Source of the DNA: Lepraria neglecta
Lineage: Eukaryota > Ascomycota > Lecanoromycetes > Lecanorales > Stereocaulaceae
Length of the DNA stretch: 64,000 bases
Assembly (NCBI GenBank): GCA_033220425.1
Contig: CM065646.1
Coordinates: 4,223,501-4,287,500 of the forward strand
Direction of reading: 5' to 3'
The notes beneath the pieces were generated by a model. That model did no database searches and was not told the origin of the DNA. It worked only from the letters and a program-made list of their open reading frames with translations. The translations under genes were made by a program, and so were the position numbers. Below are positions 42,920 through 51,630 of the stretch, piece after piece (the stretch's first letter is position 1; each line of letters starts with the position of its first letter).

Positions 42920-45308
42920 CGTTAATCAAGGCGTATCATATAGGTATGTGGGAGTTGTTTACTGCTTGGTCACTTTCTGAGGCCTTGGCTTTGGGTAGCT
43001 GATCACAAGGCCCCGAGTCGCTCTGGAGCTTCGCTCTGATGGGCCGTGACGCTGCTGATTCAGCGGCAGAGGAAGACTTATGTTATCGTCACAGGTGGAT
43101 GCTGCTGCAGTGTTCCTTGTGAAGTCGGCCTTCTGGAGTCTTACAGCCCACAAGGCTGGTCTTGCCTGTTTCCAGCCTTAACGGCACGGCCTATCGGTCC
43201 GCCTTGCCCACCATACGACACCAGCAACGAATTTGTCCTGGTGGCAATTATAAGCCAAGAAATGTCGCCATTCGAATCATAAATTCAATATGCTACAATC
43301 GTTCGAGCCGACACGTTCACTCCTATCCGCTGTGGGCAGAGAACCCACAGAATCCATTCACGCTCTACTGAACTTTCCCTGCCACGTGAGCCAAGACAAA
43401 ATTGTGACGATCGTCAAGGGAAGTGAGATCGCCCAATATACCCAAATCTTCTCGGAAACCACCTAACCCTCGGGATGGGCTTCGCTCCCAGGCGAAAAGT
43501 TGAAGAACGTCATACTGAAGAGTGCCTGTATTGCCGTCAGCTACTCGAGGACTAAACGCAAGGTAAGTCTAATCTCCCTACAGAGACGAAGATTGCCGGC
43601 AGAAACGTCAGGGTCAGGACCGCTATCGTCTTCATTGTGGCACTATCACTTTGTACGGCTTCGCTAATCCCGACCATAACCTTGCTATCATGTTGCGCGA
43701 TCGTGTTGAAAGCCTGGGTCGAGTGAGTATGAACCTGCCAGGTCTCCCGCTCTCCGACTGACCAAGTCTATTTCATTACGCAATCTTGCTTTATTAGCTT
43801 TGGACCGAGCCCTCAAGCTTCGCAAAATCTGGATTTGAAAGCGGAGATATTGCCTAGTGCGCCACGACAAAATCGAATCGGCGTCAATGTACGACCGTCC
43901 CACGTCCGAGAACCATTCGTGTTAGCCGAGGATACCGGCCATAGTGTCTATTGCAATGTCAAGAGTTCAGAGGAGTGGATCGTGTGCCGTGCAAACTCAT
44001 GAAGCAATGGGAAATTAGGCCCCTGCTGCACAGCGCCCAGTCGGTTCTAGAAATAATCATTAATCCCTTTGCTCTTTTCAAACAGCTGCGTAGCTTTACC
44101 AATTCAGTCACTCTGACCATGTCTCGAAGGGACCAAACAGAACTATCAAACAGTTTGATGATCCCATCAACAACCATCATATATAGTGAATAGATATCCG
44201 ATAATTTGGGCGTCGTCGAGGGCGAGAGAAAAAGGGTTTGTAGACGGTCATGTAGAGTCCGAGGGATGTCGAAGCAAAACATAATCTGTCCACCTCGTGA
44301 TATCCACCTCGTAAAGAACCCCATCTCGTACCATTCATAACCGTGCTGATTGACGCCTCCACCGGCCGCGACCTGCTTTACTAAGAACCGGAACCATGTG
44401 GCTATAGTCTGCTGTAAGCAAGAGCCTGTTTGGATTGGACGATGGCTAGATCAATACTGTAGACTTTGAGCTTTCGTTCTTCATCGTGTATGTCTTAACA
44501 GCCGAAGAACCCATTGGACCGCTGGCAAAAATCAGTCCAGAAATGGTCTGGAATCATATATCGATTGGATAGGTTTTGCCGAAAGGTATCAGATGATAAG
44601 AGTGCCTCCGAAGAGTCGAACCTGTTTCAGGTCACCGGGAGTTTACCGCCATGTACGAGAGTTGTGTGACTTACACGATACGGGAGTGATGCTCGTCGTA
44701 CCTACACGGTTCGTCAGCATGCACTGTGGATGCCCTATCACGTTCTTTTCAACGGACCGTAGCAGCTCTTCTCTCGCCACCCTTCTGCAATGCCAGATTT
44801 CTGCTACTGGAAGTACTCAGAGTCTGAACTCAAAAGATAGTTGACCTCGCACCTTGTTCGAGAACATCAACGGAATCCATCAGATATAGATCCTGGAAGT
44901 TGCGCAGTCACTGACCCATCTGCCGAGCAGGGTATAGAGGAAGCTCGCGGGATTCACGTGACGGCTGAGCCTCTAGCGTCCTTGAACCCCAGCGCGGCAA
45001 AACGCCAGGGACCTGCGGGGCGCGTTACGTTCATGGAGCATAGCCTTCTACACCATTTATCAGGCTGATAAGCTGTCGAGCTGTCTACCACATTTTGATT
45101 CAAAATCTGCTATGCGGTTCCAAGGTCAAGTCGTGGTTTACAAGGTCAAAGTTGACGGCCGCCCCATCTCGCCCTTCTCCCTATCAGGCTCCATACTGCC
45201 AAACGACTTACCAGTAGGGATATGCAAGCCTGAGACGCTGCATGTTTGACCACCACCTCATCATCAGCGCTGCACCTCACGAGGACATATTGAAAAACCT
45301 GACAAAGT
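42920..45308. other. Long gene-free stretch upstream of the NLR
   Basis: 2.4 kb between two PNP-type starts that face away from each other. Apart from a weak protein fragment at 43959-44400 I see no gene, RNA gene or repeat. It should contain the NLR promoter. Confidence 0.4.
43959..44400 (-). pseudogene. Possible gene fragment, weak
   Basis: A 121-codon frame from the ATG at 44322-44324, open further upstream, reads plausible globular sequence (WYEMGFFTRWISRGGQIMF, IIKLFDSSVWSLRDMVR). The LFDxSVWxxRDxVR string recalls fungal CorA-like or related multidomain proteins, but I cannot place it. No start, splice sites or full domain are evident, so it is at best a remnant. Confidence 0.22.
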
Positions 45309-45740
45309 ATGCGTCACCAAGACTACACAGTGGGATGGATCTGTGCGGTGCAGACGGAGTACGTGGCGGCCTGCGAGCTGCTGGACGAAGAGCACCCATC
45401 CCTACCGACCAGTTCCCCTCACGACGACAACGCCTACACCCTCGGTCGCATTGGTGATCACCACATCGTCATCGCATGCCTTCCGAAAGGGAGGTACGGC
45501 ATCGCCTCCGCCGCTGGTGTGGCTAAAGACATGCTGCGCAGCTTCGAGTCCATCGCATCGGAGGAGGGGCACCCAGCGACAAGCATGATATCAAACTCAG
45601 GGATATCGTGGTCGGCTGTCCTGTCAAGAAGGAGGGTAGTGTGGTTCACTACAACTTTGGCAAGGCAATTCAATACCAGGAACTCGAGCGAACCGGGTCC
45701 TTGAACTCGCCGCCAACGGTCCTCTTGACCGCGTTAAATC
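45309..45740 (+). pseudogene. Truncated PNP-domain copy of an NLR N-terminus
   Basis: The ATG at 45309 opens HQDYTVGWICAVQTEYVAAC, parallel to the N-terminus of the NLR at 42.9 kb. About 22-25 bases are lost near 45555, between FESI and GGGAPSDKHDIKL, which shifts the frame. The second frame continues DIVVGCPVKKEGSVVHYNFG and RTGSLNSPPTVLLTALN, then similarity ends at about 45738. No NB-ARC follows. It lies on the opposite strand to the intact NLR, so the two PNP starts diverge. Confidence 0.65.
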
Positions 45741-45864
45741 ATCCACAAGAATGGCAGGTATTACACGTATCGATCAACCGACCACGATCAATGGCCTCCC
45801 ACGATCACAGAGATTGTATGTATTGGTTGGACCTGACAGATACATCCACCTTGCGCTGACTCCA

Positions 45865-46007
45865 TGTTGCAATGTGGCAATAGGCTGGGAAGGATATCTA
45901 GCTAATAGGGGCCCCCAGGGCCCCATATATGGCCAAAACAGACAAAGAACGGCTAGCAACAGGCTTCTGGAATCGCATAGAAAGCAATCAAGCAACGGAT
46001 TGCAACA
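45865..46007 (-). repeat. LTR (3' LTR in element orientation)
   Basis: 143 bp, same sequence as 46811-46953 as far as I can read; 9-bp inverted ends TGTTGCAAT / ATTGCAACA. Confidence 0.88.
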
Positions 46008-46016
46008 CTCCCCTCG
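46008..46016 (-). other. Polypurine tract of the LTR element
   Basis: Minus strand CGAGGGGAG directly before the 3' LTR; the expected plus-strand priming site. Confidence 0.6.
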
Positions 46017-46099
46017 ATACTAGAAACATATCCCTGCTAGCGCTCCCCTCAATCCTGGACCCAAAACATTTATCCGCGTCCGAGAGGTCGTTGATAGTC

Positions 46100-46575
46100 C
46101 TGAGAATCCATATATCTCCGCTGTATCCGGACCGAAATGCTCCCAGAAATAACTGATTGAGGAGCTATGCCCGTATAGGGCTTGAGTAGTTGTCGTAGGC
46201 CTGAGAATTTATCTCTCCTGTATCCAGACCGAAATACTCCCAGAAATAACTGATTGAGGAGCCGTGCCTACAAAAACGTGTAGGGCTTGAGTGGTCGTCG
46301 TAGGCTTGAGAATTTATCTCCCCTGTATCCGGACCGAAATACTCCCAGAAATAACTGATTGAGGAGCTATGCCCGTATAGGGCTTGAGTAGTCGTCGTAG
46401 GCCTGAGAATCCATATATCTCCCCTGTATCCGGACTGAAATGCTCCCAGAAATAAATGATTGAGGAGCCGTGCCTACAAAACCGTGTAGGGCTTGAGTGG
46501 TCGTCATAGGCCTGAGAATCTATATGTCTCCCCTGTATCCGGACCGAAATACTCCCAGAAATAACTGATTGAGAG
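46100..46575. repeat. Five tandem units of about 97-109 bp inside the LTR element, two alternating types
   Basis: Units begin with (C/T)TGAGAAT at about 46100, 46200, 46305, 46402 and 46511, sharing TGTATCCGGACCGAAAT and CCCAGAAATAACTGATTGAG. Types alternate: units 1 and 3 end with CTATGCCCGTATAGGGCTTG, units 2 and 4 with CCTACAAAA(A)CGTGTAGGG; the fifth is cut short. So the array is a dimer repeat of about 205 bp. Confidence 0.8.
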
Positions 46576-46580
46576 CCGAG

Positions 46581-46728
46581 TTCCTCCATGATGCCTCCAC
46601 TGAGTTCTGACTCCATATCTGTAAGTCGATTGGTAAGCAAATCCGAGGGCTGAATTCCTCCATGATGCCTCCACTGAGTTCTGACTCCATATGGGTAAGT
46701 CGATTGGTAAGCAAATCCGAGGGCTGAA
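46581..46728. repeat. Two tandem 74-bp units inside the LTR element
   Basis: TTCCTCCATGATGCCTCCAC starts at 46581 and again at 46655; the units differ at one or two bases only. Confidence 0.85.
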
Positions 46729-46796
46729 TGTATACAACGCAGATATTGTGCTGCGAGGGAACCTTTCCCATAAAGGTGCAGCTGAATAGGCGCTGT

Positions 46797-46810
46797 CCGG
46801 GCTCATAACC
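46797..46810 (-). other. Primer binding site, half-tRNA(iMet) type
   Basis: Minus strand reads GGTTATGAGCCCGG, directly abutting the 5' LTR. It pairs with the anticodon stem-loop of initiator tRNA-Met, as in Drosophila copia (GGTTATGGGCCCAG). The last two bases are less certain. Confidence 0.75.
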
Positions 46811-46953
46811 TGTTGCAATGTGGCAATAGGCTGGGAAGGATATCTAGCTAATAGGGGCCCCCAGGGCCCCATATATGGCCAAAACAGACAAAGAACGGCT
46901 AGCAACAGGCTTCTGGAATCGCATAGAAAGCAATCAAGCAACGGATTGCAACA
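46811..46953 (-). repeat. LTR (5' LTR in element orientation)
   Basis: 143 bp direct copy of 45865-46007. Confidence 0.88.
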
Positions 46954-48140
46954 CTCCACCTTAGAAAGAATCGTACCCTTTGCCAGTGAATCTGCTCCCT
47001 CGAGACTTTGACAATCGCAATCGTGAAAGCCCGCAAAACTCGGAGGAGCCGTCGAAATCACGTTGGAATTGGCGGGGCTCGAGTCTTTGCAGGATACGTA
47101 GGCGTTGCCAGATTTTGTACGGTATTGTATAGCCAAGTCGGAGGAAGGCAATCGCATAAGAGATGTATTACGCTTTTATCTTGAATCACAAGGCAGCGTG
47201 GATCGCTGCCTGTCGTACAAGTTGTCTTTTCTATGAGGCCACAAACATCGCAGTGATCTAGTATAATATAATCAAAGCCTCCTGTAAATTCTTCCTAACC
47301 TTTGGCGCCTCCTTGTTAATCCATCCTGCAAGTCCTCTCGGCCCGTTGCACAGACGTGATTGGTCATCCGTCGGTTCCCTTTCATCATACTACCTATTGA
47401 AAAACGTGACTGGTCATATACAGACATGCCTGCTGGGACTAGCACAAGGCGATATACTGGACAGGAGCTGTCCGAACGTTCTGTTGCATCGAGTTGGTGG
47501 ATATGACATTCGATATGCGATCAACATAGAAACATTTGTACGCTTGGTCCGAGAACAGCTGGGGGGAAACATGGATTAAGGGTGCGAGCCACTGGGTAAG
47601 CAAGGCGCAAGAGGTGCACTGTTCAAGATCACTTTGGCTTCGTATGGATATACCTTTGTGGGCAAAGGGACAGTGCCTGTGTTTGTGCGGGACTTAAAGT
47701 ACGATGGTCGTATCTACTCGAAGCTGGAGAGGATTTAAGGAGCCTCGGTGCCTGTGTACCTGGGGAATATTGATCTGATCCACCGGTATTTCTACGACGG
47801 GAGGGTGCGGATCGTGTATATGTTGCTGATGCTGTGGGCGGGCGAAGTGGCCGAGGACGGGGATATAGCCGACCTGAAGGGAGAGGTGCAACGGTCGGTG
47901 CAGGACCTCTATAATGAGCGGGTGACTTATAACGAAGTGCGCCAACCCAATATTCTCTGGAATTTGGAGCGATGGCGGGCGATATTAGTGGATTTTGAGC
48001 GAGCTGAAGTCTTAGACGATAGGAAACGACAAGTTCTCAGCTATATTCCAGTAAATTTATAAGCAGTAAAGGGCAGAAGTAGGATGGGCAGAAGCAGAAA
48101 GATGGGAAGGAAGTAGGCATGCGTTTGACCCTGAAAAAAA

Positions 48141-48857
48141 GGCTCCTATTTTGACCGTCAGTCACATGAAACTTCCAGTATATAAGTAGCAAGAGGATGA
48201 AGCTAGCACTGGCAGAAACAGCCCTAAAAAGCGCAGCGAGAGGTACCGCGGAAAGCAGGACCGCAAATACCAGCACCGTAGAAGCCAAAACTGGGGAAAG
48301 CAGCACCGTAAAAGCCAGTACCGTAGAAGCTAGTGCCGTAGAAGCCAGTACCGTAGGAGCCAGTACCGTAGAAGCCAGTATCGGGGAAAGCAGCACCGTA
48401 GAAGCCAGCACTGTAGAAAGCCAGGCTGGTAGAAGTGGGCGAAGGGGCAAGGTTCTAGGTGGTGGGGATTTAGGATGGACGTTCCTAGAATGTGATTGGC
48501 TACCATGATTTGCGAGCAATTGGGTCCGCAAATCGTCGAGGCTCTATGACTCATATTTTATGTTCGAGCGTCAAAATTTGAATTCACATTCTAGAAGCTT
48601 CCAACCCTCCAGACGTAGGCCACGTACAGAGGCGCCAATGCTCGCTCGTGCTTGGGATACGTATTGCCCGCGAGCCGTGTCCGCCCCATGCATCTTGCAG
48701 GTCTCCCGCTCAGAGCAACCCGCGCTTCAAGAGTTACACATGACCTATATTACACTTTTAACGTTCAGTGAGGCCTGTGGACTAACCAGGATCGCTTTCG
48801 GGTTCTATAGCTAACTATATCATACGCTTCTAGTTCCAAGCCTGTATAGATGCACGA
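48141..48857 (+). repeat. Dispersed 0.7-kb direct repeat, copy 2
   Basis: Direct copy of 35946-36650, about 12.2 kb away. It includes a TATA-like box (about 48178), the pentapeptide reading frame, the 3' tail TTCGGGTTCTATAGCTAACTA and a second conserved short frame ending in RIAFGFYS. Differences between copies are mostly C/T and G/A. Confidence 0.75.
48197..48508 (+). CDS. Small pentapeptide-repeat protein (STVEA repeats), doubtful gene
   Basis: A 103-residue frame 15-20 bp after a TATA box (AGTATATAAGTAG). It starts MKLALAETALKSAARG and continues with about ten 5-residue units of the form (E/K)ASTV, encoded by the 15-bp minisatellite AAGCCAGTACCGTAG. The paralogous copy at 36002 stops after ten codons, so the frame is not well conserved. 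The opposite strand reads as a hydrophobic pentapeptide (LASTV) run, an artefact of the repeat. Real expression is uncertain. Confidence 0.35.
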   Translation: MKLALAETALKSAARGTAESRTANTSTVEAKTGESSTVKASTVEASAVEASTVGASTVEASIGESSTVEASTVESQAGRSGRRGKVLGGGDLGWTFLECDWLP

Positions 48858-49454
48858 GAATCCACACCGTCACGACGACTTCCAATCGGCTTACTAACCA
48901 TCATTTAAAGCGAACGTTCGACCGATCCTACCCTAAGTAATACTCCTCTAAAACCGTTATCTCAAGCCTCTCACCGCAAGTCCTGAGGCGACCACAACGA
49001 GTATCACATTAATATACCTATTGCGACTACCCCAGACACGACACACGACAGGAGGGTAACCCGAAAGAGAGGGAAGACCCTGCGGACCAATACGCTTTAG
49101 AGGGAGCTCGAGAACGTGGTCTGTAGATGCTTGATGGTCGACTGACAAAGATGCTGGATAATTTGCCGCCCGAGATTGTCCAGCTGATCCTATAGACTCC
49201 TTGAGAATTAGTCTTGGCATAAAACCTACTACTATACTTTATTTCACATTGCTATAGATTCCTATTACACGGTAATAGATAAGTAGGTTATTACTAAAAC
49301 AGTCGGTGTTTGCAATACTCGATATTCGATTTTTCATGTTTGTATTATCATAGACCGTATTCGGAATATCTTGGCGCATAAACGTTGACCTCCAAAGGCA
49401 AGCAACAAAAATAAACTCCATGACCACTACTTTTGGCAGTGGATTCTGAAAGGG
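48858..49454. other. Island DNA with short relic sequences
   Basis: Contains the patchy match to 30.0-30.1 kb (about 49000-49130) and, on the plus strand at about 49140-49185, LLDNLPPEIVQLIL, which looks like the start of an F-box but is followed by stops. No intact gene. Confidence 0.35.
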
Positions 49455-49460
49455 CAAAAA

Positions 49461-49560
49461 AAAATGAACAGAGAGGGATTCGAACCCTCTGAACAAATCA
49501 GTATCAATACAAGGGTATGAAGGAATTTGGAAACTTACCGCCACTTTCGTGACCAGGATA
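49461..49560 (-). tRNA. tRNA-like relic (T-arm, 3' acceptor strand, Pol III T-run)
   Basis: On the minus strand GAGGGTTCGAATCCCTC is a perfect T-arm with the B-box GGTTCGAATCC, followed by TCTGTTCA (3' acceptor strand) and a run of nine T, a Pol III terminator. Upstream, GTGGCGGTAAG could be a D-arm/A-box relic. No matching 5' acceptor strand (GAACAGA) is found within about 150 bp, so this is a damaged tRNA gene or a tRNA-derived SINE head, not a functional tRNA. Confidence 0.35.
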
Positions 49561-50339
49561 TAAAGTTAAGGTAGCCTTAACCTGCTATTACGGGGTTAAT
49601 AAGTATTTTAGAAGAATCTAGTTGGAACTACACACGCGCCATAACCACTGATAAACTGTTAGTTTTGTTCAGACTAGCCAGTTTGCTGGGAAGCGTACAC
49701 TCGCTAAGATTTGTTAGATTACACTCTCGCTTAATTCGAGGAGGAATCGCTTACGCCATCTGTCCAGAAGTTCGAATTCTTGTGGATAAGATCTTATTTG
49801 CAACTATATAATTTCGACAATAACATCAATATCACAATCATTCAATATACTCTCACTAATAATAGTTAGCATCGTACTTCAACACTGACGCCATCTGTCC
49901 GGAAATTCTGGTGGTTTAAAATTTTCGACCACATTAGCAAGGGTACTACCTACGAACATCCTCGAATTCCTTATGCTTGTATGAGTATAGGGAAAATGTA
50001 TTCGCTGCTGCTATGTTCGATTTCTTAACGTAATTGGTTAGAATTTACATTGATCATAGTCTATAGACGCCTTCTCTGCTATGCTGTTGCAAAGGCGACA
50101 ACAGTGCGCGCCTCAATGACTCAGCAAGATAGGACGTGCCTAGAGGGGATACTAAGGCCTGAGTATCACCCTTTCACCTGTCATCCATGTGTGCGCGCGA
50201 GGCCATCTACCAATATCCACTGGAGTTAAACAAGACGATCCAGTGGTCATTCATGATATTAAGTGATCGCGACGACATAAGAAAGCTATTCCTGCCCACA
50301 TGGCGATGAAACAATACCAAGCATCAGGACAAGACTCTC
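49561..50339. other. A+T-rich island DNA
   Basis: Contains a 24-bp near repeat, CGCCATCTGTCC(A/G)GAA(G/A)TTC, at about 49754 and 49890. No gene supported. Confidence 0.4.
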
Positions 50340-51630
50340 ATGACGATATTGTCCGAATGGTTGGCGTATTTCCCATACTACTCCCCCTTATCCACTCCCT
50401 TAAAAAATGCGAGCTTAATCTGTATTTACCACATGGTGGTGTCCGTAAGGTACAACAACCTGCTGGAAACTTACAGGATCCCCAGCTGGAAATTTCAAGT
50501 AGACATCAGCATCCATGAAAGGAACACCCAACTTGATCAGAGTGTTGTTGATTACCACGATTATGTTGTCTCGCCAGCAATCGTGCTGCCTAAAGCGGAA
50601 ATTTTTCTTCACGAGCTCTTAGAGCGTCTACAAATCGACGAAGATTATCTAGAAGTCAAAGCTCTTCTAGAGCGTGGTGGGATAGAAGCAACCAAACAGC
50701 TACTTCTCGAAGCACTCATCCCAAGCTTCAAGGATTTCTTGGCTCACAGCTGTGACGGAGACCAAGCCTATAACGTTCTATCGTGAGCTGATACCATTTC
50801 ATAACATGTGGTAGTAGTTGACACAGTGAAGCCTTCTGCAAGTCGACTCTCCAATAAATTTTGACGGATTGGCCGCGTACTACAACGTTACCGGTGCTGG
50901 CCAAGATGATGGTCCAGGCTTCTTTCGTCTCTGCACTGGCCAAACTGCTCGTTACCGGACGCGAGCACGGCAGTATGCTGATAAGTTGTACAGAGATCAG
51001 CATCCATCACTCCAGTACAGCGTCTGTGCTATTCGCGACCGGCCTCTATATACCGTATACTATGGTACATTCCCGAAACCTCGGCTAGGTGACACAGAAG
51101 ATTGGACGATTCTCCTGAATTTGCTCGAGATGTTTGGTGCTCTTCTCCTCCAGACTCTACCTCAGAAGATCTTGGAGCCTTTTCTCCCGGAATCAGTAAA
51201 GGTCCCTTATCCAAACGTGCACCTTAATGTTCTCTCTCCTCTCTTGCAACAACGGGAAGGGAATATTGCTCAAGAGCACGTCGATGAGTCCTTAGCATTG
51301 CTAAAAGAGTCAGACGATCCTTTTATTCAGCAATACATTCTAGATAAATCAACCGGCACCCCAATAATCATGGCTATTATAGAGCGTCGGCTTGAGATGA
51401 AAGGCGGGCAGCCACTGGCATACGACGATCTCCCTGAGACCCTGAAGAAGTACTTGAAGAAGCGAGGCTTTCCAGATCAAGCTTCAATGGGTCTGCTGGT
51501 TCAACCTGGCAAGCCTCTCTTACAAACTATTGTGACCATGATGGGCGCCGCTGGACTAGCGGTGCAAGCCAACAACGTGTATCCGACACTTGATGGGGCG
51601 GCCTGTGGGAGGAGCTACAAGTATGTCTAA
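50340..51630 (+). CDS. Uncertain two-part gene; second part has a GIY-YIG-like stretch
   Basis: Two coding-like frames on the plus strand: 50340-50786 (VEALLERGG-like helical text, ends AYNVLS) and about 50840-51630. The second begins SPINFDGLAAYYNVTGAG and contains GFFRLCTGQTARYRTRARQY then HPSLQYSVC, a spacing like the GIY-YIG nuclease core ((Y/F)-x-L-Y-x-G-Q...R...R..H) of some fungal proteins, with the key Tyr read as Cys. Its C-terminus RRLEMKGGQPLAYDDLPETL looks globular. I found a GT at 50783 but no AG that joins the frames in phase, so the gene may be broken or my intron wrong. A possible further exon lies at 51640-51823. Confidence 0.35.

Larger units (their letters stand above)
45860..46958 (-). 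mobile_element. Complete miniature Ty1/copia-type LTR element (TRIM-like) with target duplication
   Basis: Two apparently identical 143-bp LTRs (45865-46007 and 46811-46953) begin TGTTGCAAT and end ATTGCAACA, and are flanked by the 5-bp duplication CTCCA (45860-45864, 46954-46958). Read on the minus strand, the base after the 5' LTR starts GGTTATGAGCCCGG, complementary to the anticodon arm of fungal initiator tRNA-Met (GGGCUCAUAACC): the half-tRNA primer site used by copia-type elements. The base before the 3' LTR is preceded by the purine tract CGAGGGGAG. The 800-bp interior encodes no gag or pol and consists mostly of tandem repeats. It is therefore non-autonomous and, by LTR identity, recent. 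Confidence 0.88.
45738..48118 (+). pseudogene. Decayed fungal-type protein kinase-like gene, split by an LTR element
   Basis: Left of the insertion (about 45745-45864) and right of it (46954 on) one frame reads QIHPPCADS | TLERIVPFASESAPSRL, stop, then GGAVEITLELAGLESLQ and RIRDVLRFYLESQGSVDRCL. Further right, after a frameshift near 47225: DWSSVGSLSSYYLLKNVTGH, CEPLGKQGARGALFKITLAS, TFVGKGTVPVFVRDLKYDG, VPVYLGNIDLIHRYFYD, VTYNEVRQPNILW and LVDFERAEVL. The order fits the fungal-specific kinase-like family: YNEVRQPN stands for the HRD loop (the Asp is Glu here) and VDFERA for DFG. In-frame stops at 47575-47577 and 47734-47738 are TAA, and several upstream are TGA, as expected from CAA-to-TAA and CGA-to-TGA changes. 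The product would be dead. Confidence 0.65.

Noticed and set aside
46504-47157. 217-codon minus-strand frame
   Set aside because: It crosses the LTR boundary and the primer site, so it is a chance fusion of flank and element; the plus strand carries the kinase-family relic.
48037-48531. 164-codon hydrophobic minus-strand frame (LASTV repeats), and its like at 35980-36336
   Set aside because: Antisense of the 15-bp minisatellite; repetitive hydrophobicity follows from the repeat.
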